Of a DNA stretch of 7,799 nucleotides, positions 1 through 6,649 are shown piece after piece (within the stretch, counting starts at the first letter, position 1; each line of letters opens with the position of its first letter). Location of the stretch: the NCBI GenBank assembly GCA_030036985.1, contig JASHSD010000697.1:1-7799 (forward strand), in the 5' to 3' direction. Under the pieces are notes generated by a model, which worked only from the letters and a program-made list of their open reading frames with translations, was not told the origin of the DNA and did no database searches. This stretch comes from Bryobacteraceae bacterium. Its GTDB lineage: Bacteria; Acidobacteriota; Terriglobia; Bryobacterales; Bryobacteraceae. The position numbers and the translations under genes are program-made.

Positions 1-283
1 GGGTTCCCGGAACCGGGACCTGGGTTGGGAACAACGGATTCTGTTCCGCGCCGCAGTCATATTGGTTCACTTCGGACAGCGTGAGGGTGCGGATGGGGAT
101 TTCGCCGATCGCCGGGTCGTGCGACACCACGAGGATGTTGTCCTTGGTGACGACGACGTCGAGTTCGAGGAAGTCCACGCCCTGCTCGATGGCGTAGCGG
201 AAGGCCGGGAGCGTGTTTTCGGGCCGCCGCGCGCGAGCCCCGCGATGGCCGTGGACGAGAATTTGGCGTTCAGTGGAGGCCAT
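1..283 (-). CDS. Glycerophosphodiester phosphodiesterase, N-terminal part (runs off left edge)
   Basis: Enzymes of this family hydrolyse glycerophosphodiesters to sn-glycerol 3-phosphate and an alcohol in phospholipid turnover. The 94 visible residues carry the family's N-terminal signature in order: HGHRGARARRPENTLPAF (residues 11-28, with catalytic His13-Arg14 and the PENT loop), the metal-binding pair ELD (Glu40, Asp42), and SHDP with the second catalytic His55. The stretch YDCG...FPTQVPVPGT at the edge also fits the family. The C-terminal barrel lies outside the window. I chose ATG at 283, which has GGGA nine bases upstream. An in-frame ATG at 304 has no ribosome site but cannot be excluded. 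No signal peptide is visible, so a cytoplasmic enzyme is likely. It lies 78 bases after the Ser/Gln-rich gene on the same strand. The family call is secure; the substrate is not known. Confidence 0.93.
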   Translation of the reverse strand, partial: MASTERQILVHGHRGARARRPENTLPAFRYAIEQGVDFLELDVVVTKDNILVVSHDPAIGEIPIRTLTLSEVNQYDCGAEQNPLFPTQVPVPGT

Positions 284-361
284 GAGAGGCAGTCCCGCGG
301 GCATGGTAAATCTGCGCCGCGAGAGGGGCGCCGCCTTGAGTTTCTCACGACGATCAGGTAT

Positions 362-865
362 TCAGGTGGTAACCCCGGCGCTCGTCAGGGTGTTGAGAAT
401 GATATTCAGCGGATTCAGACTGCTTTGCTCCGTCTGACTCGCGCCCCCGTCGGACCCTTCAGAGCCATGATGATGGTGATGCCCGCCGCTTTGCCCGAGA
501 GCCTGGGCCAAGTCCTGGATATTCGGAAGTTGGCCGGTAGTCGAAGCGGTAGTGAAATCTGACGCAAGCTGATTGAGCTGGTTCGCCGCCGTCGTGTTTC
601 CTTGAGATTGTGCTGTCGTCGCCGCGTTCTGCAGATTGGTCGCAATCTGCTGCGTCACCTGCGAGTATTCGCTCGAGTTCGACTCCTGCAGCTGCTGCAG
701 CTCCGACAGCACCTGGGCAAACGGCGAAAGTTGCGTACTATCGGATTGCGACGACGCGGAGGAGCCGTTGACGCTGCCGCTGCTCGAATTGGAAGTCAGT
801 CCGGCACTCCCGAGAGCGCTCTCGAGAATCGACTGAAGGCTGCTGAGACTTGAAACTGTGCCCAT
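362..865 (-). CDS. Ser/Gln/Asn-rich hypothetical protein with a histidine run
   Basis: A 167-residue protein of unknown function. Residues 1-45 are almost entirely Ser, Leu, Gly, Asn and Thr. Residues 46-106 look helical and Gln/Ala-rich (SPFAQVLSELQQLQ, then VTQQIATNLQNAATTAQ). Residues 127-133 are GG followed by five histidines, inside a Gly/Ser linker, and a short hydrophobic tail (LNPLNIILNTLTSAG) closes the protein. There is no signal peptide, transmembrane helix or cysteine. I recall similar short proteins annotated as hypothetical in Acidobacteriota, with the same LSPFxQxLSELQQLQ and poly-His pattern, but did not verify this. The His run could bind metal; that is inference. ATG at 865 is the only sensible start, although the bases before it (GATAAGTAAAAC) show no good ribosome site. 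Codon use is like its neighbours, supporting a real gene. Confidence 0.75.
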   Translation of the reverse strand: MGTVSSLSSLQSILESALGSAGLTSNSSSGSVNGSSASSQSDSTQLSPFAQVLSELQQLQESNSSEYSQVTQQIATNLQNAATTAQSQGNTTAANQLNQLASDFTTASTTGQLPNIQDLAQALGQSGGHHHHHGSEGSDGGASQTEQSSLNPLNIILNTLTSAGVTT

Positions 866-908
866 GTTTTACTTATCGGGCCTGCCGGCGCGGTTTTTTA
901 GCCGGAAT

Positions 909-1743
909 TTAATTGTCCGTCGGCAGTTTATCCGCGTGATCCACGACGAGCACGTCAAGCGGCCTCTTTCTTTCCTCGATGGTCAGGCCGAGCTGCTGCC
1001 GCAGGGCGTTAAAAAGGTATGGCGCAGTGTCGGTTTCCCCGTCCGGCAGCGGGGGTGGGAACGCGCCTCCCGGGCCCATAAAACCGGCGAATTCGAAGGT
1101 GAAATCGTAAGTTCCGCTCAAACCGGCAGATCGTCAACGCGCCCGACTGTGGCGCCGCCCGCTGGTCCGAAAGTCACCAGAGGCCACGACACCACCCGTC
1201 CGATGAACTCCTGCATGGTCACGCCGCGGAACGTGTAGCGCAGATTGCGAGGTGGCACAGCCGACACGGCGTAGTTGCGCCCCGCGGGCACTGCGGGAAA
1301 ACCGGGTTCCTGCTTCACCGGACCGGCGCCCGACACGCGAAGCTTCGATCCCCCTTTGGCCACGGAAAGCTGGTAGACGGAGAACTCCTTACGTTCCATA
1401 TGGGTGCGCAAATGAAAACGTTCCGCAAGCAGGTCTGCCACATAAGTCGGACCTGCTCCTTCGTGGCGCCCAGCGGGACTCTGGCAACGATGTCGTAGTA
1501 CTCGGCGCCAAGCCAACTGGGTCCGGAAATCTGATCGAATTCCAGATCGTAAGCGACGCTCAGAAACCTTACCAGGGGTTGGCGACGGTATGTAATCAGC
1601 GTCGGGTCCGCTGTCCCCGGACCTCCAGAGATCGCACCTCCCATCGGGCCGTCGGAACCGGCGTACCGCACCGACGCCACTTCGAATTTCGGCGGCCCAG
1701 CTCCAGCCAGGAACAGGCAGACGAGGGTCAGCTGCCGCAGCAT
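909..1743 (-). pseudogene. TIGR03435 family secreted protein, broken by two frameshifts
   Basis: The function of the family is unknown; it is known for large paralogous expansion in Candidatus Solibacter and other soil bacteria. The reading starts at ATG 1743 with a signal peptide (MLRQLTLVCLFLAGAG), then FEVASVRYAG, GGPGTADPTLITY, AYDLEFDQISGPSWL and YYDIVARVPLGATKEQ, all family hallmarks. Near 1434 the frame is lost. It resumes in another frame with LLAERFHLRTHMERKEFSVYQL through to GRVDD, then is lost again near 1127 and resumes with LSGTYDFTFEFAG to a TAA stop at 909. Adding one base at each point (reading QNLLAER and DLTGLSGTYDF) restores one protein of about 278 residues, a normal length. 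The gene begins three bases after the aminotransferase stop, so it sits in the same transcription unit. Either it is a recent pseudogene or the assembly has two indel errors. Family call is confident. Confidence 0.88.
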
Positions 1744-1746
1744 GGT

Positions 1747-2907
1747 TCAGCCCGCCCAGGCTTTGATCCGGTCGATGGCGCGCATCAGATTCTCGTACGA
1801 GTTCGCGTAGCTGAAGCGCACGTAGCCATCGCCGTACGCGCCGAAACCGGCGCCGTTCAGGCAGGCCACGCCAGCATCGTTCAGCAGCGAATCGGCCACT
1901 TCCTTCGAACTCCGGCCGGAGCCTTTGACGTTCGCAAACGCATAGAAGGCGCCGCCGGGGATGGCGCAGCGCCATCCCGGAATGTCGTTCAACCCGGCGC
2001 AGAAGGCGTCGCGGCGGCGGCGGAATTCCTCCACCATGGCGGTCACCGGCTCCTGGGGTCCCCGCAGCGCCGCGATCCCGGCTCGCTGGGTGAAACTGGC
2101 GGTGCAGGAGTTGGAATTCACCATCAGTTTGTTGACCGGGTCGACCAGAAACGGCGGCATCACGCCGTAGCCCATGCGCCATCCGGTCATGGCGTATGTC
2201 TTCGAAAAGCCGTCGAGGATGATGGTTTTTTCGAACATTCCCGGCATGGTCGCAATGGAAACCGGCGTGCCGCCGTCATAAACGATGCGGCTGTAGATTT
2301 CGTCCGAGAGCACGACGAGGTCGCGCCCGCGCACCGCGTCGGCGATGGCGGCGATATCCTCCGGCGGAATCATGCCGCCGGTCGGATTCTGCGGCGAGTT
2401 GAGCACCACCATTTTCGTGCGGTCGGTGAGGCTTTTGCGAAAGACGTCGAGATCGAAGGAAAACCCGCGTTCTTCCACGAGCGGCACGGGCACGGGTTTC
2501 GCGCCGCAGACCTTGATCATCGATTCGTAAATCGGGAATCCGGGATTGGGATAGATGGCCTCGTCGCCTTCCTGGAGCAGCGCCATCATGGGGAAAAAAA
2601 TAATCGGCTTGCCGCCCGGCACGACGCAGACGTTGGCTGCGCTGACCTCAATGCCTCGGGTGTGGCAGATGTACTCGGCGACAGCGTCGCGCAGTTCGGG
2701 CAGACCCTGCGACGGGCCATAGTGGGTCCAGCCTTCGTCGAGCGCCTTCTTTCCCGCCTCGACAATGTTCGCGGGCGTGGGAAAATCAGGCTCGCCGATT
2801 TCGAGGTGGATCACATCGCGCCCTTGGGCTTCGAGGGCGCGGGCGCGCACCAGTACGTCGAATGCAGATTCGGTTCCGATCCGCGACATCCGTTCGGCCA
2901 GTTTCAT
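1747..2907 (-). CDS. PLP-dependent class I/II aminotransferase (aspartate aminotransferase-like)
   Basis: A complete 386-residue fold-type I aminotransferase, which moves amino groups between an amino acid and a 2-oxo acid using pyridoxal phosphate. Visible landmarks: LEIGEPDFPTP (35-45), HYGPSQGLPELR (62-73), VVPGGKPIIFF (95-105), NSPQNPTGG with Asn174, SDEIYSRIVY with Asp202 and Tyr205, GFSKTYAMTGWRMGY with the Schiff-base lysine Lys236 and phosphate-binding Arg244, and VRFSYANS with Arg364, the usual carboxylate-binding arginine. Length is typical. Nothing in the motifs fixes the substrate; aspartate, alanine or aromatic amino acids are all possible. The ATG at 2907 lies inside an ATGA overlap with the stop of the OB-fold gene, a classic arrangement for coupled translation. 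The protein is cytoplasmic. Its direct coupling to a thiolase pair suggests a shared pathway, but this is inference. Confidence 0.95.
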   Translation of the reverse strand: MKLAERMSRIGTESAFDVLVRARALEAQGRDVIHLEIGEPDFPTPANIVEAGKKALDEGWTHYGPSQGLPELRDAVAEYICHTRGIEVSAANVCVVPGGKPIIFFPMMALLQEGDEAIYPNPGFPIYESMIKVCGAKPVPVPLVEERGFSFDLDVFRKSLTDRTKMVVLNSPQNPTGGMIPPEDIAAIADAVRGRDLVVLSDEIYSRIVYDGGTPVSIATMPGMFEKTIILDGFSKTYAMTGWRMGYGVMPPFLVDPVNKLMVNSNSCTASFTQRAGIAALRGPQEPVTAMVEEFRRRRDAFCAGLNDIPGWRCAIPGGAFYAFANVKGSGRSSKEVADSLLNDAGVACLNGAGFGAYGDGYVRFSYANSYENLMRAIDRIKAWAG

Positions 2908-3122
2908 TGTTCGTCCGTTCTTTTGAAGTAGGGGATTCCGTCGCGCGATTCGATCTCAGTGACGCGATCGCCAATAGCGACGCGCGCGCCTTCCACTTGG
3001 GCCGTTACGCTTTCGCCATTGTCCATCCTGGCGATGATGACTTGGTAGGGCACGTCCGCCTGGAAGCGCTCGGGCGCGAGGTGCACCACGGTTTCGGTGT
3101 AGACAACTCCGGCGCGAGGCAC
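2904..3122 (-). CDS. OB-fold protein of DUF35 type lacking the zinc ribbon
   Basis: A 72-residue protein matching the OB-fold half of DUF35 (acyl-CoA-associated) proteins: VVYTETVVHLAPERF (6-20), VPYQVIIARMDNG (24-36), VTAQVEG, then AIGDRVTEIE and DGIPYFKR near the end. In known cases DUF35 proteins pair with thiolase-like enzymes, and in archaea one bridges thiolase and HMG-CoA synthase. Most carry an N-terminal rubredoxin-like zinc ribbon with four cysteines. This one has no cysteine, and the upstream frame inside the thiolase gene encodes none either, so only the OB half is present. GTG at 3122 shares its G with the thiolase TAG stop (TAGTG), and GGGG lies just upstream. Its stop overlaps the aminotransferase ATG. 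It probably acts as an accessory subunit of the adjacent thiolase. The family call is good; the role is inferred from neighbours. Confidence 0.82.
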   Translation of the reverse strand: MPRAGVVYTETVVHLAPERFQADVPYQVIIARMDNGESVTAQVEGARVAIGDRVTEIESRDGIPYFKRTDEQ

Positions 3123-4291
3123 TACGAATCCCCCAAAATCGTCACGACGCAGGTGGCGCCGCTGCCGCCGAGGTTCTGCGCCAGACCAATCGAATGCCGC
3201 TGCAACTGCCGTTCGCCGGCTTCGCAGCGGATCTGCTGCACCAGATCGCAGATCTGCGCCACGCCTGTCGCGCCCACCGGATGGCCTTTCGATTTCAATC
3301 CGCCGCTGGCGTTGATCGGCATGGCGCCGTCGCGCCGCGTTCCGCCCTCGGCCGTGAAGAAGCCGCCGCAGCCGCGCTGGACGAAACCGAGATCCTCCAT
3401 GGCGACGATTTCGGCGATGGTAAAGCAATCGTGCAGTTCGGCGAACTGGATGTCCTTCGGCCCCAGACCGGCCATTTCATACGCTTTTTTCGCCGCCGCG
3501 CGCACTGCGGGGAAGGTCGTGATATCGGCTTTCCGGTCGAGCGCCACGAAATCCGAAGCCTGGGCCACGCCGAGAATCCGCACCGGGCGATCGGAGAATT
3601 CGCGCGCGCGATCGGCCGCGCACAGCACCACCGCGGCCGCGCCGTCGCTGATCAGCGAGCAATCGTAGAGGTTCAGCGGCTCCGCGATGGGACGCGCGTT
3701 CATCGCCTGTCCCAGCGTAATGACCTTGCGCATCTGCGCATCGGGATTGAGCGCGCCGTTGGCGTGGTTCTTGACCGCGACCGCCGAGAGATGCTCGCGC
3801 GTGGTCCCGAAATCGTGCATGTGCCTGCGGGCGATCATGGCGAAAAGCGACGGAAAGGTAGAGCCGGCTTTGACTTCGGTGGCGCAATCCCCGGCTCCGG
3901 CCAGAATTTCGGTGACGCGCGGGGTAGGCTGGCAGGTCATCTTCTCGACGCCGACCACCATGGCCACGTCGTAAACACCGCTCGCGATGCCCAGAAACGC
4001 CTGGAAAAACGCGGCGCCGCTCGAGGCGCAGGCGGCTTCGAAGCGGGTCGAGGGAATGCCGGTCATGCCGAGCGCGGTCGAAATATAGGGGGCAAGGTGG
4101 TTCTGATCCGTGAATTGCGGCCCGGCGAAGTTGCCCAGATAGAAGGATTCGATGGCGTTCGGCCCCAGATTGGCGTTTTTCAGTGCTTTTTCGCCCGCCG
4201 TGACGGCCAGGGAGCGCAAATCATGGTTCGGAAAGGCGCCGAACGGCGTCTTCCCCGCCCCGACGATAGTCACCGCTCTCAGCCCGCTCAA
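3122..4291 (-). CDS. Thiolase family protein (SCP2-thiolase/acetyl-CoA acetyltransferase-like)
   Basis: A 389-residue thiolase, the class that makes or breaks C-C bonds between acyl-CoA units. It shows VTIVGAGKTPFG at the N terminus, the nucleophile in EAACASSGAA (Cys88), GVEKMT (114-119), ISDGAAAVVL (215-224), AELHDCF (284-290, His287 and Cys289) and NASGGLKSKGHPVGATG (327-343, His337). The HDCF motif and the absence of a C-terminal CxG loop (here NLGGSGAT) place it with SCP2-type thiolases, as found with DUF35 partners, rather than classic FadA. Starting at TTG 4291 gives a normal length, with GGAGGAG at 4301-4295 as ribosome site; GTG 4273 is the alternative but lies too far from it. The open frame extends upstream antisense to the sigma gene, but that part is not thiolase. 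It is the first gene of a coupled operon and is divergent from the sigma factor. Direction (synthesis or beta-oxidation) is unknown. Confidence 0.93.
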   Translation of the reverse strand: MSGLRAVTIVGAGKTPFGAFPNHDLRSLAVTAGEKALKNANLGPNAIESFYLGNFAGPQFTDQNHLAPYISTALGMTGIPSTRFEAACASSGAAFFQAFLGIASGVYDVAMVVGVEKMTCQPTPRVTEILAGAGDCATEVKAGSTFPSLFAMIARRHMHDFGTTREHLSAVAVKNHANGALNPDAQMRKVITLGQAMNARPIAEPLNLYDCSLISDGAAAVVLCAADRAREFSDRPVRILGVAQASDFVALDRKADITTFPAVRAAAKKAYEMAGLGPKDIQFAELHDCFTIAEIVAMEDLGFVQRGCGGFFTAEGGTRRDGAMPINASGGLKSKGHPVGATGVAQICDLVQQIRCEAGERQLQRHSIGLAQNLGGSGATCVVTILGDS

Positions 4292-4405
4292 AATCTCCTC
4301 CGAAGCCCTATACTCAAGAATAGCGCGCAAAGTTGTTATCCACGCCTGCGTCGGCCGTACGTCAGTCCTTACAAAGGCATGCAGAGCTTTGCGCCACAGG
4401 TTCGG
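4292..4405. promoter_or_regulatory. Divergent intergenic region between thiolase operon and sigma cassette
   Basis: This 114-base gap must hold the start signals of two operons that point away from each other. Toward the thiolase, the clear element is the ribosome site GGAGGAG (4301-4295), preceded by TATAGG (minus strand, about 4312-4307), which could be a -10 box; no good -35 is found at the right distance. Toward the sigma factor, TTGTTA (4333-4338) resembles a -35 but has no matching -10, and no GGAAC/CGTC-type ECF promoter is visible. The region's role is sure from gene layout; the individual promoter elements are guesses. Confidence 0.4.
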
Positions 4406-4954
4406 ATGAGTGAGCACGATCCAGCGTTGGCGGAATTGGGCAGCGCCATGGACCCGCGCGAGCGGGAGTTGCAGGACCGCTTCGTCAACGAACACCTGCG
4501 CCGAATCTTCCGCCTGATTTACCGGATCGTGGGCAATGTGCACGACGCGCAGGACCTTACCCAGGAAGCCTTTATCAAAGCTCTGCAGCGGCAGGAGCAG
4601 TTGAAGGACGAGCAGAAGTCCGCGCAGTGGCTGTCGCGCATCGCCACGAATACGGCGATCGATTTCCTGCGCAAGCACGGCCGCGTGACGTTCTGCGAGA
4701 TTACGGACGCGCGGGAGACCCGCTCGGAATCGCCGGAAGCTTTTGTGCTGCGGTCCGAACAGCGCACCTGGCTGGCGGCGGGCATGGAACGCCTGACCCC
4801 GCGGGAACGCGCGGCGCTGGTGCTGCGCGATATGGAAGATCTGCCGGCCGACGAAGTGGCGCGGCGTCTCGACTGCTCGAAGGCCACCGTGCGCTCGCAT
4901 ATCGCGAATGCGCGCACGAAACTGAAGAAATTCGCGGAGAAACGAAAAAGATGA
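4406..4954 (+). CDS. ECF-type RNA polymerase sigma factor
   Basis: A 182-residue two-domain sigma-70 family protein that would direct RNA polymerase to a specific promoter set. Region 2 spans about residues 24-92, with HDAQDLTQEAFIKAL (46-60) as the core-binding helix and WLSRIATNTAIDFLRKHGR (75-93) as the -10 recognition helix. Region 4 spans about 126-176: LTPRERAALVLRDMEDLPADE followed by the helix-turn-helix VARRLDCSKATVRSHIANAR. There is no region 1 or 3, which is the ECF plan. ATG at 4406 has AGG five bases upstream; an in-frame ATG at 4379 would add nine residues but has AAAGG only one base away. The stop overlaps the anti-sigma start (ATGA), so the two proteins are made together. The target regulon, and whether it controls its own promoter, cannot be read from this window. 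Confidence 0.95.
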   Translation: MSEHDPALAELGSAMDPRERELQDRFVNEHLRRIFRLIYRIVGNVHDAQDLTQEAFIKALQRQEQLKDEQKSAQWLSRIATNTAIDFLRKHGRVTFCEITDARETRSESPEAFVLRSEQRTWLAAGMERLTPRERAALVLRDMEDLPADEVARRLDCSKATVRSHIANARTKLKKFAEKRKR

Positions 4955-5505
4955 CACACCCGGGTGAACAGGATCTGGCATTGCTGGCCGGCGGGGAAAC
5001 CGGCCCGGTGCGCCGGTTCGTTCTGGGCCGGCATCTGCGCAATTGCGAGGATTGCCAGGAACGCCTGGCGGAATTCCGCGAGCTGCGCGAGCACCTGGGC
5101 GATGCGGAAATGCCGGATGTGAACTGGAACTTCCTGGCGGCGGAGATGCGCGCGAATATCCGCGTGGGCCTCGAAGCCGGGGCGTGTGTACGCACGGTTT
5201 CGACGTCTGGCAACTGGGTTCCGCGATTCACGGTGGCCATCGCCAGCATGCTGCTGGTGATCGGCGCGAGTTTCTTCCTGACGGATACCGGCATACATCC
5301 GACGCGGGTCGAACCAGCCACGCCGGTTCTACAGGCGACCAGCTCCGGCATCGAGTTGCGCAACGGGTCCGATAGTTTCACGCTGAACGATCGCCAGGGC
5401 GTGCGCGCGGACGAGAGCGTGAGCGCCCAAGGCACGATGGAAGCGCGTTACGTCGATGGCGAAACGGGCGGGGTCACAATCACCAATGTCTACCTGCCGC
5501 AATAG
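4951..5505 (+). CDS. Membrane anti-sigma factor with zinc-finger (ZAS/HC2) motif
   Basis: A 184-residue protein that probably binds and holds the sigma factor encoded just upstream. The N-terminal cytoplasmic part carries HLRNCEDC (His28, Cys32, Cys35), the HX3CX2C zinc motif of ZAS anti-sigma factors, followed by a helix ERLAEFRELREHL. A single membrane helix is visible at about 93-110 (FTVAIASMLLVIGASFFL). The remaining 70 or so residues would be outside the cytoplasmic membrane and contain a short beta-rich stretch (GIELRNGSDSFTLN, ARYVDGETGGVTITNVYL). ATG 4951 overlaps the sigma stop in ATGA. The outer part could sense an envelope signal or partner with the exported protein encoded next; this is inference. 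The zinc motif, membrane helix and gene order together make the call firm. Confidence 0.9.
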   Translation: MTHPGEQDLALLAGGETGPVRRFVLGRHLRNCEDCQERLAEFRELREHLGDAEMPDVNWNFLAAEMRANIRVGLEAGACVRTVSTSGNWVPRFTVAIASMLLVIGASFFLTDTGIHPTRVEPATPVLQATSSGIELRNGSDSFTLNDRQGVRADESVSAQGTMEARYVDGETGGVTITNVYLPQ

Positions 5506-6649
5506 CGTTCGTTCGTTTTCGGCCGCCGCGGCGGTCTTCGCCCTCGCGCTGCCTTTGGCCGCGCAGGAGACCACGCTGGATCCGGCGAACTCCGTCAAGG
5601 TGGACCTGCCCGCCGATTCGCCGCTCCAACTGATCTCGAAATCCATGGGCGATTCGCGCGCCACCACGCGCGGCGGCGCCATCGTGCTGGATCTGCATAT
5701 GGGCCTGACGCTGCGCAACGCCGGGTTCAAGCACATCCGCGGAGTGACGCTGCTGGTGACCGCGCAGGAATTCGCGCCGGGTGGCAAGGGGTCGGTGGCG
5801 CGGCCTTCGATCGACGTGGCCCCGGGACAGACGTTCACGCTGCCTGTCGATATCCGCCTGGTGCGTCCGGTGCAGCAGACGCCCGGACCCTTGGTGCATG
5901 TGCAGCTGGACGGCGTGCTGTTCGACGATCTGAGCTTCTTCGGACCCAACAAACTCAATTCGCAGCGCGCGCTGACCTTCTGGGAAGTAGAAGCGCAGCG
6001 CGACCGGGCGTTCTTCAAACAGACGCTGCAGGCGCGCGGCGAAAGCGTGCTGGCCGAGGAGATGCGGAAGAGCCTGGCGCGCCAGGCCGAGCGTCCGCAG
6101 CTGGACGTTTCGCTCACGCGCAACGGACGGCAGGTGGGCTCGGCGGTGCCCGCGTCCGACCATGTGGCGCAGTTCGCGTTTCTGAATCTGCCCAATGCGC
6201 CGGTGCAGCCGCTCGAAGGCTGGGCCGCGATTTCGGGCAATGAGGCGCGCTCGCCGCAGATCGAGATTGTCAATAATTCGGCGCAGGCGGTGCGCTACGT
6301 CGAGATCGGCTGGCTGGTGCGGGACAAGCAGGGCCACGAGTATCCGGCGGGTTCGGTGCCGGCTTCGGACGCGACCATGCTGCTGCCTTCGGGACGCCGC
6401 ACGAAGCTGTTGCAGGACACGGCGCTGCGCTTTTCGCACACCGGACGGCCGATTGAGATCGAGGGCATGACGGGCTACGTCAGCAAGGTGGAGTTCGCCG
6501 ACGGACGCGTCTGGGTGCCGTCGCGGCGGGATCTGGATTCGTCGCCGCTGCTGCGCGTGACCGCGCCTTCGCCGGAAGAACAGCGATTGACCGATATTTA
6601 TTCGAAGAAGGGTCTGGCGGCGCTGGTTTCGGAACTGGGCCGGTATTAG
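5486..6649 (+). CDS. Exported protein of unknown function, third gene of the sigma cassette
   Basis: A 387-residue protein I cannot assign to a named family. Residues 1-27 form a signal peptide: charged start (MSTCRNSVR), hydrophobic core (AAAAVFALALPLAA) and a likely cut near AAQ|E. Two parts look like beta-sandwich domains, about 64-155 and 255-345. They are joined by a charged, probably helical stretch at 165-203 (WEVEAQRDRAFFKQT, EEMRKSLARQAERPQ). A C-terminal helix (EEQRLTDIYSKKGLAALVSEL) closes the protein. There are no cysteines after the signal peptide and no catalytic motif. ATG 5486 lies 20 bases inside the anti-sigma gene in another frame; the next in-frame sequence would lose the signal peptide, so this start is preferred over ATG 5456. 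It is translationally linked to the anti-sigma gene and may be its periplasmic partner or a downstream output. That role is inference. Confidence 0.82.
   Translation: MSTCRNSVRSFSAAAAVFALALPLAAQETTLDPANSVKVDLPADSPLQLISKSMGDSRATTRGGAIVLDLHMGLTLRNAGFKHIRGVTLLVTAQEFAPGGKGSVARPSIDVAPGQTFTLPVDIRLVRPVQQTPGPLVHVQLDGVLFDDLSFFGPNKLNSQRALTFWEVEAQRDRAFFKQTLQARGESVLAEEMRKSLARQAERPQLDVSLTRNGRQVGSAVPASDHVAQFAFLNLPNAPVQPLEGWAAISGNEARSPQIEIVNNSAQAVRYVEIGWLVRDKQGHEYPAGSVPASDATMLLPSGRRTKLLQDTALRFSHTGRPIEIEGMTGYVSKVEFADGRVWVPSRRDLDSSPLLRVTAPSPEEQRLTDIYSKKGLAALVSELGRY

Noticed and set aside
62..562. 166-codon plus-strand frame at the left end
   Set aside because: It lies opposite the phosphodiesterase and the Ser/Gln-rich gene; no motifs, and the minus strand reads clearly as HGHRG...PENT.
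680..712. CTGCAG/CTGCTGCAG repeats
   Set aside because: They are explained by Gln/Leu codons (SELQQLQES) in the Ser/Gln-rich coding sequence and are not an independent repeat.
885..905. CCGGC...GCCGG inverted repeat with a T run, as a terminator between TIGR03435 and the Ser/Gln-rich gene
   Set aside because: The T run lies inside the loop on the plus strand and is an A run in the direction of transcription, so it does not fit an intrinsic terminator for these genes.
1252..2931. 559-codon open frame on the plus strand opposite the aminotransferase
   Set aside because: It is an antisense shadow caused by strong GC codon bias; the product is His/Arg-rich with no motif, while the opposite strand encodes a clear aminotransferase.
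3194..4405. Long plus-strand frame running into the sigma factor
   Set aside because: It is open only because it mirrors the thiolase gene. The sigma domains begin after 4406, and the upstream part is Arg/His/Gly-rich with no domain.
4292..4981. N-terminal extension of the thiolase frame on the minus strand
   Set aside because: It is antisense to the sigma gene and has no thiolase similarity; a normal-length thiolase starts at TTG 4291 with a good ribosome site.
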